This document shows positions 1-7,364 of a stretch of DNA of 13,759 bases, piece by piece (position 1 is the first letter of the stretch; the number at the start of each line of letters is the position of its first letter). The notes below the pieces were generated by a model, which made no database searches, was not told where the DNA came from, and saw only the letters and a list, made by a program, of their open reading frames with translations. Position numbers and translations under genes: made by a program. This DNA comes from JBFLVQ01 sp040758525 (lineage in GTDB: Bacteria; Acidobacteriota; Blastocatellia; Chloracidobacteriales; JADJPF01): assembly GCA_040758525.1 (NCBI GenBank), contig JBFLVQ010000195.1:1-13759 (forward strand), in the 5' to 3' direction.

Positions 1-92
1 AAATATATCCTGCCCAGAAAAGAAATTTCATAAATATTTTTGCCAAAATAATTTTGTTATGAATTACTTCAACTGCAAAGTATTGTTAATGT

Positions 93-929
93 ATGAAAAG
101 GGATATATTTAGAATTACGCTCTTATCAACTATATTTCTCCTGCCAACGGCTGCCTTCTCTATCGAGTCCTCTATTATAGTGTTTGATGATAATAGCAAG
201 ATCAGTGCTAATCAGGTTGTTGAGCGCTATGTTGCCAATCGTAAATCCTTTACCAATCGATATGCAAATGGTCAGGCGCAGCTTAGTCCGGCGCCTGGAT
301 TCAATTTTCCGATACGAACTGGCCGTGTCCAGATCGCGTCAGATGTGAATGGGGTAAAGATTCAATTTGACTTTGGCGGTCAGGTGCTCTGGCGTGCCTA
401 TGATAATGGCAGTGCTATTATTTTGCCGGTATTACCAGAAAAGAGACTAACTGACACGGTTAATAATCTTCTCAAAATGGGCCTCTACTTGCCTAATATT
501 TCCACTTTTGATGGTCTTGCTACTTTTCAATTAAGCCAGATGCAGATCAAGCTCAAAGGCGAAAAGAAGATAAATGGACGAGAATGTTATTTGCTAGAAT
601 TTAAAACCAAGTCGCCTGACCCGATAAAGATCTATTTTGATAGCAAGACTTTTGTTATTACCAGAGTAAGTTTTGTTGCCACAATAGAGAGCCTACAAGG
701 TACTAACGCACAAACTTTTAGCGCCAACACCACGGCTGGTGTAGCAAGCAATAGTTCCTTTTTCACGGTTGAATACGATTTTGACGATTTCCGTGATGTT
801 GATGGCGTGCTACTTCCTTATAGTTATACTGAGCGACTACCCTTCTATACTTTGGAAGTTAAGATCGATAAGTATTTAAGCAACACCAATCCAAACGATT
901 TTATGCTGGTACGCCCGAGTTTACAGTAA
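93..929 (+). CDS. Exported LolA-like outer-membrane lipoprotein-sorting family protein (hypothetical)
   Basis: A 278-residue protein with an N-terminal signal peptide: K2/R3, a hydrophobic run at about 7-22, and probable cleavage near AFS/IE at 22-24. The mature part alternates short beta-strand-like segments, with a central FKTKSPDPIKIYFDSKTF stretch (about 170-187) and a C-terminal DFDDFRDVDGVLLPYSYTE block (about 229-247). Secreted LolA-like proteins of many diderms share this kind of half-barrel, with 'strand, turn, F+D, dG+.lP' signatures. The family is assigned from this pattern only. ATG 93 is the first possible start because an in-frame TAA lies at 87-89. No Shine-Dalgarno sequence precedes it, so initiation may be weak or leaderless. 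There is no lipobox, so it should be a soluble periplasmic protein. The gene stands alone and ends 14 bp from the convergent ArsA-like gene. A true LolA carrier would normally be shorter (about 200 aa), so the lipoprotein-carrier role is unproven. Confidence 0.55.
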   Translation: MKRDIFRITLLSTIFLLPTAAFSIESSIIVFDDNSKISANQVVERYVANRKSFTNRYANGQAQLSPAPGFNFPIRTGRVQIASDVNGVKIQFDFGGQVLWRAYDNGSAIILPVLPEKRLTDTVNNLLKMGLYLPNISTFDGLATFQLSQMQIKLKGEKKINGRECYLLEFKTKSPDPIKIYFDSKTFVITRVSFVATIESLQGTNAQTFSANTTAGVASNSSFFTVEYDFDDFRDVDGVLLPYSYTERLPFYTLEVKIDKYLSNTNPNDFMLVRPSLQ

Positions 930-943
930 TTGCGCCATTGCTA

Positions 944-2158
944 CTATTCCCTACCCAGCGAGCTTCCGGTTAACTCTTCAGCCGTTTGTTCACCCTTTCC
1001 AAAAGATACTGTTAAATAGTTATCTTCGTAATTAGCACGAGTAGGTCGATAGCCTGTTAGTGCGGTTGGTAAGCTTATTATGCGTCGTTGTTGATCCAGT
1101 TGTAGTACCAATTCTGCTCCTGCACTACGTATACGCAACTTCTCCTTCTCAAGCATAGGTAATCGCATACGCAATCGATACTCATTCTGATGTTTTCTTA
1201 TCTCAAAGACACAATCACGATACATTAAAGCAGCAGGATCATTCTTACCATAGAGGTCACGAGCAAGTTGGTAAAGGCTTTGGCAACCTACTATCTCGCC
1301 TGGATATTGAGGGGCAATCTGAATTGGCAAAGGAGCAAAATTTGTCCGTACCTCTTCCAAATAGCGCTCTTGTACCGATCGCCAGCCCTCCAAATAACCA
1401 CTATTAGGGGCAAGCACACGATTGACAATGATTGCATCAACCAATAGACCATACATATTTAAGTAGGTGAGGGCGCGTTTGGACTCCTTTATCACCATCT
1501 TTTCTGGATTCATTACTAGGCGTAACGAGGTTTGGCTGGTATTAGCAAGTAATTTCTTGATTGCGCGTAACTTGCTCAACATCTGCTCAAGCGCATCGAT
1601 CACCTCTTCGGGCGCCAATAACTCTTCTAATTCTGGGGTTAGGCGTGCCAATGGCCGTACAATAGGTTTGAGGATATAGCGATCTGCGCGCCGTAGCAAT
1701 TTTACGCTCCAGGCCAATGTTTGTGGCAAGGAGAGGAGTCGCAATGTCTCTCCAGTAGGCGCAGCATCTACGATAATACAATCGTAGTCACCAGATTCAC
1801 TCAACTCTTTAATTCTAGCTAGACTGAAAAGTTCATCCATTCCAGGTAGAATCGCAGCTTCATCAGCTAAAACTTCATCCAGTCCCTGTAAAGCTACTAA
1901 ACGAGCGATATGGGCACGTACAGTACCCCAGTTGGCTTCTAAGTCTGCATAGACATTGGCCTCCAGTGCCGATAACCTAGGGGCTACTTCGATCGGCTCA
2001 GGGCCAAGTTGGCAATCAAAGGCGTCACTTAAACTATGGGCGGCATCAGTACTCATAATCAGAGTGCGATGGCCGAGGGTGGCAGCCTGCAAAGCTGCTG
2101 CTGCTGCTACTGAAGTCTTACCCACGCCGCCTTTACCTGTGTAGATGATTATTCTCAC
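944..2158 (-). CDS. ArsA/Get3-family ATPase with C-terminal HSP20-like domain
   Basis: A 404-residue SIMIBI-class ATPase. It has the deviant Walker A GKGGVGKT at 8-15 (signature Lys9 and Lys14), a switch I DAAHSLSD starting at Asp38, and a switch II DAAPTGET at 131-138. Residues about 315-388 look like the alpha-crystallin/HSP20-type domain often found at the end of bacterial ArsA-like proteins. The protein carries one ATPase module, not the doubled module of plasmid ArsA. It lacks the CxxC zinc pair of Get3 and the arsenite-binding cysteine triad, and no ars gene is nearby, so arsenite pumping is unlikely. A role in handling membrane or hydrophobic client proteins is an inference. The start is GTG at 2158, preceded by AAAGGTGA (2163-2170). 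That GTG overlaps the stop of the upstream reductase gene as GTGA, so the two are probably translationally coupled. It converges on the LolA-like gene with a 14-bp gap. Confidence 0.85.
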   Translation of the reverse strand: MRIIIYTGKGGVGKTSVAAAAALQAATLGHRTLIMSTDAAHSLSDAFDCQLGPEPIEVAPRLSALEANVYADLEANWGTVRAHIARLVALQGLDEVLADEAAILPGMDELFSLARIKELSESGDYDCIIVDAAPTGETLRLLSLPQTLAWSVKLLRRADRYILKPIVRPLARLTPELEELLAPEEVIDALEQMLSKLRAIKKLLANTSQTSLRLVMNPEKMVIKESKRALTYLNMYGLLVDAIIVNRVLAPNSGYLEGWRSVQERYLEEVRTNFAPLPIQIAPQYPGEIVGCQSLYQLARDLYGKNDPAALMYRDCVFEIRKHQNEYRLRMRLPMLEKEKLRIRSAGAELVLQLDQQRRIISLPTALTGYRPTRANYEDNYLTVSFGKGEQTAEELTGSSLGRE

Positions 2159-3186
2159 TCGTTCACCTTTCTCGCTCGCGCTGCTACTAGTTCTTTCAAT
2201 TCTGCTAATCGATAACGTCCAGGCTTTTCACCCTTCACAGCCATATTCTCAACCACTTCTAGCAAGACGCTATTGTACGGGGTATTTAGTCCTAATGAAA
2301 CCCCTAGGGCAACAATCTCACCGTTGAAAAAACGTACCTCCAACTGTTTACGGCCTAATGTCAGGTCTTGCCAAGTAGAAGGATAAGAGCGATCCAGAGG
2401 GTCGATTTCGCTTGAGTCATCGGCTGGCTGGGCTGGCTGGTTATATACAGCGGCCAACCTTGCTCGAATATCATATAGACCACCATCATCAAGAGGAATG
2501 CCTGCCCGATCCAGCACCATAATTCCTTCAGCCATTACCTGGGCCATAAACTCCTTATGGGATGGATTGCTAAGTGCCTGTTGTAAATAGGTATTAGTAA
2601 TTGCATTGGTGGCGTTATTGAGATTGGCAATCAGTTTTCCCCATTTCGCGCGCATTATTTGTGGGTAACAATGAGTATCAAAACCAACCTCGCGGAAGTC
2701 ATTAGCAATTGCCTCGACAAGGGGATTAATTCCTTCAGGATAACAGCCTAACGCGATAAGGTTCCACATGGTACGCTCAACAACGCCAGGCGCGAGAAAA
2801 TTGGCATTAAAGTTTACTAAGCCACCAATTACCTGTGAGAAACGGGTTGCCGCCATCGATTCGTTACGTACACCATTTTGCAAACAGACGATCGGCGTAT
2901 CTGGCCTTGCCCAACTTGCCAGTTGAGTGATTGCCGACATAGTATCCTGTGTCTTATTGGTTAAAAGGATAATGTCGTCGGTCGTACAAGTTATCTCAGC
3001 AAGGCTTTCAATAGCCATTACTTTAACTTGTAGTCTCTTTTCTTTGGTATGAATAATCAGGCCAGATTTGGCAATCGCATGAGCATGGGCGGTTCGTGTG
3101 ACAAGCACCACAGGCCGGCCAAGGTTGGCCAGCAAGCCGCCTAGCGCACTGCCGATTGCGCCTGCCCCATAGACAATGTAGCGCAT
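2155..3186 (-). CDS. Ketopantoate reductase family (ApbA/PanE) NADPH-dependent oxidoreductase
   Basis: A 343-residue protein with an N-terminal Rossmann fold (GAGAIG at 8-13 from this start), a QNGV segment at 103-106, a WGKLIANLNNATNAIT helix at 182-197 holding the expected catalytic Lys (184), and a C-terminal TWQDLTLGRKQLEV block carrying the conserved Glu. PanE reduces 2-dehydropantoate to pantoate in coenzyme A synthesis using NADPH. The protein is about 40 residues longer than E. coli PanE, and the second Asn usually eight residues after the Lys is displaced, so the substrate may differ. I chose ATG 3186 because family members begin with the M-R-x-x-x-x-G-A-G core. An ATG at 3204 adds six residues and has a weak GAGTG upstream. 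It is first in a two-gene unit with the ArsA-like ATPase (GTGA overlap, 2155-2158). Another pantothenate gene is not visible nearby. Confidence 0.8.
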   Translation of the reverse strand: MRYIVYGAGAIGSALGGLLANLGRPVVLVTRTAHAHAIAKSGLIIHTKEKRLQVKVMAIESLAEITCTTDDIILLTNKTQDTMSAITQLASWARPDTPIVCLQNGVRNESMAATRFSQVIGGLVNFNANFLAPGVVERTMWNLIALGCYPEGINPLVEAIANDFREVGFDTHCYPQIMRAKWGKLIANLNNATNAITNTYLQQALSNPSHKEFMAQVMAEGIMVLDRAGIPLDDGGLYDIRARLAAVYNQPAQPADDSSEIDPLDRSYPSTWQDLTLGRKQLEVRFFNGEIVALGVSLGLNTPYNSVLLEVVENMAVKGEKPGRYRLAELKELVAARARKVNE

Positions 3187-3204
3187 AAGCAGGCAGTGTA
3201 GCAT

Positions 3205-3283
3205 AGAAATTTCACTCTATTCTAATTATAATTGTCGAAACAGTTTTGCAATCTTTCATTTACAATATTTCCAGGAGGTCAGC
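3205..3283. promoter_or_regulatory. Divergent intergenic promoter region (reductase / zinc-ribbon gene)
   Basis: This 79-bp A+T-rich gap separates two divergent genes. On the minus strand TTGCAA (3251-3246) and TATAAT (3230-3225) form a sigma-70-like pair with a short 15-bp spacer, and the -10 sits in a palindromic AATTATAATT. On the plus strand TACAAT (3261-3266) could be a -10 but has no good -35. The plus gene has a strong AGGAGG at 3273-3278, five bases before its ATG. The assignments are by eye only. Confidence 0.35.
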
Positions 3284-3685
3284 ATGAATTGTCCAAAATG
3301 CGCTGATAGTACACTTTTAACTGTGCTCAGCGAAGAGGCCTTTCCGCTAGACTTCTGTCAAAAATGTCATGGTATCTGGTTCGATCAAGGTGAGACGGCA
3401 AAGCACTTTACCCTTGATAGTGATATTCCCAATTTAGCAGCAGCAGTGAAAACCGCACGCAATACTGGTTTGAGCTGTCCCCGTTGTCAAGGTGAACTAC
3501 AGGAAATTAAATATGATGATAGATCTGATCTGCTGCTAGATCGCTGCCAGAAGTGTTACGGCCTCTGGTTCGATTTTCATGAGACAGAAAAACTATTGCG
3601 CCTAGTGACTGAGCAAGAAGATCCTCGCACCCGCCTTAAACGTGCCATGCAACGACTCAAGGATCGAGGCTATCAGGCACTCTAA
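3284..3685 (+). CDS. Tandem TFIIB-type zinc-ribbon protein
   Basis: A 133-residue protein made of two similar zinc-ribbon units. The first has Cys3/Cys6 and Cys25/Cys28 followed by HGIWFDQGE (29-37). The second has Cys65/Cys68 and Cys88/Cys91 followed by YGLWFDFHE (92-100). This CPxC...C.KC.G.WFD pattern is that of the zf-TFIIB family of small bacterial zinc proteins, whose molecular role is poorly known. The C-terminal 30 residues are charged and probably helical. There is no signal peptide or membrane segment, so it should be cytoplasmic. Initiation is well supported by AGGAGG five bases before the ATG. Its TAA (3683-3685) overlaps the stop of the convergent OsmC gene, leaving no space for a terminator. 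The family assignment is firm, the function is not. Nucleic-acid or protein binding is possible. Confidence 0.85.
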   Translation: MNCPKCADSTLLTVLSEEAFPLDFCQKCHGIWFDQGETAKHFTLDSDIPNLAAAVKTARNTGLSCPRCQGELQEIKYDDRSDLLLDRCQKCYGLWFDFHETEKLLRLVTEQEDPRTRLKRAMQRLKDRGYQAL

Positions 3686-4104
3686 TCTAGTAAAGTATCA
3701 CGAATTTTAATCTCGCCGGTAAGAGTGCGATGCACTGGGCATTTCGCAGCAATCTCTAGTAAGCACAAGCGCTGTTCTTGATCAAGCTCTCCTTCTAGTC
3801 TTATTCGCCGACGTATCTCATCGATCTTCCCTTCTTTAGTCTCGCAGTCCAAATAGTCTTGGGCATACTGTTGACCATGTATCAGGGTGATCTCTATTGC
3901 TTTGAGTGGCCAACCTTTGCGTTGTGCATAAAGATGTAGAGTCATAGAGGTACAGCTACCTAGTGCAGCCAGCAGCAGACTGTAGGGGTCTGGTCCAGCA
4001 TCCTCCCCACCTGCTGATACGGGTTCGTCGGCAATCAAATGGTGACCGCTCATCTCGACTTGAGCCTTTAAGTTACTAAGCGAGCGTACTGTTACTATTA
4101 TCAT
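3682..4104 (-). CDS. OsmC/Ohr-family protein (thiol peroxidase-like)
   Basis: A 140-residue OsmC-fold protein with the two diagnostic cysteines: Cys51 in ALGSCTSMTLHLYA and Cys122 in KCPVHRTL. An acidic-Gly stretch at 31-40 (AGGEDAGPDP) precedes the first cysteine helix. Ohr and OsmC use such a Cys pair to reduce organic hydroperoxides with dihydrolipoyl-type or other thiols. The 'DPYSLLLAALGSC' plus 'CPVHRTL' version is that of the broader OsmC-like group (YhfA-like), for which peroxidase activity is less well shown. The length is typical. ATG 4104 follows GAAGGT at 4109-4114. It is transcribed divergently from lpdA, which is suggestive because lipoyl/Lpd systems can feed electrons to Ohr-type enzymes in some bacteria. 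The link here is an inference from proximity. Confidence 0.85.
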   Translation of the reverse strand: MIIVTVRSLSNLKAQVEMSGHHLIADEPVSAGGEDAGPDPYSLLLAALGSCTSMTLHLYAQRKGWPLKAIEITLIHGQQYAQDYLDCETKEGKIDEIRRRIRLEGELDQEQRLCLLEIAAKCPVHRTLTGEIKIRDTLLD

Positions 4105-4265
4105 AATTACCTTCTCTGCTTGTTTTCGACCATTTTCAGGCTTTCAGGTAGAAATCTCAAGTTTTCAGGTCATATCGATAAGCTATTGATGCTTTAGGGG
4201 AGAAATTAGGAGGTTTGAGGTGCAGGCTTTAAGCTTTCAGGGTAAATTTTTTCCAGGAGGAGCTT
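4105..4265. promoter_or_regulatory. Divergent OsmC-lpdA control region with TTTCAGG repeats
   Basis: A 161-bp gap upstream of both genes. The 7-mer TTTCAGG occurs four times on the plus strand, at 4134-4140, 4142-4148, 4163-4169 and 4235-4241, with a degenerate CTTTAGGG at 4192-4199. A perfect palindrome TATCGATA lies at 4173-4180. TTTTCA (4162-4167) and TATTGA (4184-4189), 16 bp apart, could be a weak plus-strand promoter. Two Shine-Dalgarno sequences follow: AGGAGG at 4208-4213 before a possible GTG leader ORF, and AGGAGG at 4255-4260 before lpdA. The repeats may be operator sites; no known regulator motif is recognised. Confidence 0.4.
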
Positions 4266-4282
4266 ATGGCAAAAGAGTATGA
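4220..4282 (+). CDS. Possible 20-codon leader ORF overlapping lpdA start
   Basis: GTG 4220 lies six bases after a perfect AGGAGG (4208-4213) and opens a 20-codon frame that ends at TGA 4280-4282. The stop is 15-17 bases inside lpdA in another frame. The peptide would start VQALSFQGKFF and end GKRV. The frame reads through the lpdA ribosome-binding site, so its translation could influence lpdA initiation (coupling or occlusion). There is no homology evidence; it may be chance. Confidence 0.25.
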   Translation: MQALSFQGKFFPGGAYGKRV

Positions 4283-5669
4283 TGTTGTTGTGTTGGGTGC
4301 TGGTCCAGGTGGTTATGTTGCTGCAATTCGTGCACGTCAGTTAGGACTTAAGACTGCTATTGTTGAGAAGAAATATTGGGGTGGGGTCTGCCTCAATGTT
4401 GGTTGTATCCCTTCCAAAGCCCTCTTAAGAAATGCAGAGCTAGCCCATATCTTCAAACATGAAGCGAAAACCTTTGGTATTAAAGTAGATGGTAAAGTTA
4501 CCTTCGACTATCTAGAAGCTTTTCGCCGTAGCCGTAAGGTGGCAGATGGACGGGTTAAGGGCGTACGTTTCCTAATGCGGAAAAACGGTGTAGATGAATA
4601 TGAAGGTTGGGCTACTTTCTTGGACTCCCATAGCCTGGAAGTAAAACTGAATAATGGTGGCCAAGAGGTAATTAAGTTTAAAAATTGTATTATTGCTACT
4701 GGTGCGACCACACGATTAATACCAGGTTCACATTTGAGTGAGCGTATTGTGACCTATGAAGAACAGATAATGGCAGATAACCTCCCTGCCAGTATTATTA
4801 TTGCTGGTGCTGGCGCAATTGGTGTGGAGTTTGCCTATATTCTTCATAACTATGGGGTAGATGTGACGATAGTGGAATTTTTAGATCGCGTCGTGCCATT
4901 GGAAGATGAAGAGATCTCTGCAGAACTTCATAAGCAGTATGTTCGTGGTGGTATCAAGATAATGACCAAAACCCGTGTGGATCGTATCGAGGATACTGGT
5001 AGTCGAGTAAAAGTATTAGTTACTACTCCAGAAGGCAAACAGGAGATGCTTGAAGCAGATAAAGTGCTACAGGCGATCGGCTTCAAACCTCGTACTGAGG
5101 GTTATGGGTTAGAACGGACTGATGTGAGAGTAAGCGAGCGTGGAGCAATTGAGATTAATGGCAAAATGCAGACCAATATTCCCCATATCTATGCAATAGG
5201 AGATGTGACAGCCAAGTTGATGCTTGCTCATGTTGCAGAAACGATGGGTATAATTGCGGCAGAAAATATTGCTGAGGCGCCCACAATTGAACTCGATTTC
5301 GATATGATGCCACGCGCCACCTATTGCCAACCACAGATCGCCAGTTTTGGCTACACAGAAAAGCAAGCCCAAGAGAGAGGCTACCAAGTTAATGTTGCTA
5401 AATTCCCTTTTCAGGCCAATGGCAAGGCGCATGGTTTGGGCAATTATACAGGTTTTATTAAGATGATCAGCGATCGCAAATATGGTGAACTACTGGGCGC
5501 ACATATTATTGGACCTGATGTTACAGAACTGCTGCCAGAACTGACCTTAGCAAGGCAATGGGAACTAACTGCGGCAGAGATTTCCCGTAATGTTCATGCT
5601 CATCCAACCCTAAGTGAGGCAATTAAGGAGGTCGCACATGGATTGGAAGGTCATATGATCCATTTTTAA
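4266..5669 (+). CDS. lpdA: Dihydrolipoyl dehydrogenase (E3)
   Basis: A 467-residue flavoprotein disulfide reductase of full normal length. Features in order: FAD-binding GAGPGG at 11-16; redox-active disulfide Cys42/Cys47 in GGVCLNVGCIPSKALL; NAD-binding GAGAIG at 181-186; the second FAD motif with Asp313 in YAIGDV; and the dimerisation domain ending in HAHPTLSE with catalytic His446 and Glu451. It reoxidises dihydrolipoamide of pyruvate or 2-oxoglutarate dehydrogenase, or the glycine cleavage system, passing electrons through FAD to NAD+. No E1, E2 or gcv gene is present here, so it is encoded apart from its complexes. AGGAGG sits five bases before the ATG. The N-terminal wording (KYWGGVCLNVGCIPSKALL, no aromatic spacer) resembles, from memory, the actinobacterial LpdC type more than E. 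coli Lpd. The 3' end lies 30 bp from the convergent murJ. Confidence 0.95.
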   Translation: MAKEYDVVVLGAGPGGYVAAIRARQLGLKTAIVEKKYWGGVCLNVGCIPSKALLRNAELAHIFKHEAKTFGIKVDGKVTFDYLEAFRRSRKVADGRVKGVRFLMRKNGVDEYEGWATFLDSHSLEVKLNNGGQEVIKFKNCIIATGATTRLIPGSHLSERIVTYEEQIMADNLPASIIIAGAGAIGVEFAYILHNYGVDVTIVEFLDRVVPLEDEEISAELHKQYVRGGIKIMTKTRVDRIEDTGSRVKVLVTTPEGKQEMLEADKVLQAIGFKPRTEGYGLERTDVRVSERGAIEINGKMQTNIPHIYAIGDVTAKLMLAHVAETMGIIAAENIAEAPTIELDFDMMPRATYCQPQIASFGYTEKQAQERGYQVNVAKFPFQANGKAHGLGNYTGFIKMISDRKYGELLGAHIIGPDVTELLPELTLARQWELTAAEISRNVHAHPTLSEAIKEVAHGLEGHMIHF

Positions 5670-5699
5670 TATTTAAGCGTGAATTATTATGGCAGGTGG

Positions 5700-7364
5700 T
5701 TATCTCTTCCCAAGACGCCTGCCTAAAACTGCCATTACTCGATCAAACTCAGCAACCTTCAAGAGCCGACAGGCTAGATAGAAGACCAGTCCGGCAACTG
5801 CCAACGCTGTACCGGTTTGAATAGCACGACCAATCAGTGCACTGCTCCCACTACTTGCCAGTAATGATTTAAGTGGACTCATTACTACTTGGCTTGTACT
5901 CCAAGCTAGTAGGCCCATTATTGCGGAGGCAAGTGAGATTTTTATAAATGAAATAAGTAACCGTTGTTCTCCTAATTCCCCTAGCTTGTTGCGTAATACC
6001 ACGAAGAGCACAACAAAATTAACCAGTGCCACGATCGAGGTTGCTAATGCTAAACCACGATGGCCCCAGCCTAGCTGATTAATCATTGTCCAATTGAGTA
6101 CATAGTTTAACAGAATCGATGAAAGACTTACGTACATAGGTACACGCACATTATCAAGCGCATAGTAGGCTGGGGTGAGTACTTTGATAGCTGCATAGCC
6201 AGCCAATCCAACTGCATAACCGGCTAGTGCGGCGCCTGTCTGGTTGGTGTCACTGGCAGTAAACTCACCATACTGGTAAAGAAGCGCAACGATCTCACGG
6301 CCAATTACAGCCAGCCCTATTGCTGATGGTATTGTCAAGAGAAATACCATTCCTAATGCATCTGTTAATGTGGAACTAAACTCCACCATATCTTTACGCG
6401 CTTTCATACGAGCAATGGCAGGCGCCGTTACAGTGGCAATTGCGACTCCAAAGACCCCTATAGGAAATTGCATTAGACGAAAGGCATAACCAAGCCAGGC
6501 GACTGGTCCATTACCTGGGATCAAAGAGGCAAAATTGCTATTAATCAACACATTTACCTGTACTGCCGCAGTGCCTATAATGGCCGGAGCCATCAATTTA
6601 AGCACTTGCCGTACCCCTGGATCTTGCCAAGAAAGGATAGGTTGGTAATGATATCCAACTGAGAACAGACTAGGTACCTGAATAAGAAATTGCAGCGCAC
6701 CACCAATAAGTGTGCCAATCGCCATTCCGATAATAGCGACCTCCTTAGCTGGTTGGTTAAAGTAACGTGGCATTAGATAGGCGCAGATCAGTCCACCTAC
6801 AATCGAGCCAACATTAAACATAGTTGAGGCGGAGGCGGGTATACCAAAACGGTGCTTGGAATTTAATATTCCCATTGCTACTGAAGCAAGCGCTACCATC
6901 AATAGGAATGGGAACATAATACGTGTCATTGTCACAGTCAATTCACTCTTGCCAGGGATTTGAACAAACCCTGAAGCAATTGTATTGACCAATTCAGGTG
7001 AGAACCATATACCGACTAATGTTATTAGACTGAGTATAATAAGCAGTGCGTTAGTAACCAGATTGGCTAATCGCCAGGCGGCTTCGTCGCCATCTCTGGC
7101 CAGATATTGTGAGAAAGTGGTAACAAAAGCGGAAGAAAGCGCGCCCTCAGCAAACAGATCGCGTAACAGATTTGGAATGCGAAACGCGGTTAGAAAAGCA
7201 TCATATTCCATTCCCGCGCCAAAGTATTTGGCAAAGACTTGCTCACGTATGAGGCCTAGCACACGACTGCCCATTACTGCCAAACTTACTATGCCAGCAG
7301 ATTTTATACTTTGTGAGGAACGTGTGCTTTGCTGGCTAGCTGCTTCTACAGTTGGATCACTCAA
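5700..7364 (-). CDS. murJ: Lipid II flippase MurJ (MviN)
   Basis: A 554-residue polytopic membrane protein of the MOP superfamily, with about 14 hydrophobic segments between residues 25 and 545. The N-terminal family signature is clear: SRVLGLIREQVFAKYFGAG with Arg34 and Arg40, then DAFLTAFRIPNLLRDLFAEGA with Asp55 and Arg62. These match the cavity charges needed for moving lipid II in E. coli MurJ. It flips undecaprenyl-PP-MurNAc-pentapeptide-GlcNAc across the inner membrane for peptidoglycan synthesis. About 20 polar Ser/Gln-rich residues precede the first membrane segment, a little longer than usual. The start is TTG at 7364, eight bases after AAGGA (7377-7373). It overlaps the last codons of the response-regulator gene by 8 bp, which indicates coupling within one operon. 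This is the last gene of that operon and converges on lpdA. Confidence 0.93.
   Translation of the reverse strand: MSDPTVEAASQQSTRSSQSIKSAGIVSLAVMGSRVLGLIREQVFAKYFGAGMEYDAFLTAFRIPNLLRDLFAEGALSSAFVTTFSQYLARDGDEAAWRLANLVTNALLIILSLITLVGIWFSPELVNTIASGFVQIPGKSELTVTMTRIMFPFLLMVALASVAMGILNSKHRFGIPASASTMFNVGSIVGGLICAYLMPRYFNQPAKEVAIIGMAIGTLIGGALQFLIQVPSLFSVGYHYQPILSWQDPGVRQVLKLMAPAIIGTAAVQVNVLINSNFASLIPGNGPVAWLGYAFRLMQFPIGVFGVAIATVTAPAIARMKARKDMVEFSSTLTDALGMVFLLTIPSAIGLAVIGREIVALLYQYGEFTASDTNQTGAALAGYAVGLAGYAAIKVLTPAYYALDNVRVPMYVSLSSILLNYVLNWTMINQLGWGHRGLALATSIVALVNFVVLFVVLRNKLGELGEQRLLISFIKISLASAIMGLLAWSTSQVVMSPLKSLLASSGSSALIGRAIQTGTALAVAGLVFYLACRLLKVAEFDRVMAVLGRRLGKR

Noticed and set aside
1..92. 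A sigma-70 promoter upstream of the first gene
   Set aside because: TTGTTA and TATTGT are present but 21 bp apart, so no acceptable pair can be claimed. The stretch is A+T-rich and otherwise shows nothing.
944..2158. Arsenic-resistance function for the ArsA-like gene
   Set aside because: There is a single ATPase module, no arsenite cysteine triad, and no arsB, arsC, arsD or arsR gene in the window.
2422..2440. GGCTGGCTGGGCTGGCTGG short tandem repeat
   Set aside because: It lies inside the reductase gene and simply encodes the QPAQPA stretch; no separate element is needed to explain it.
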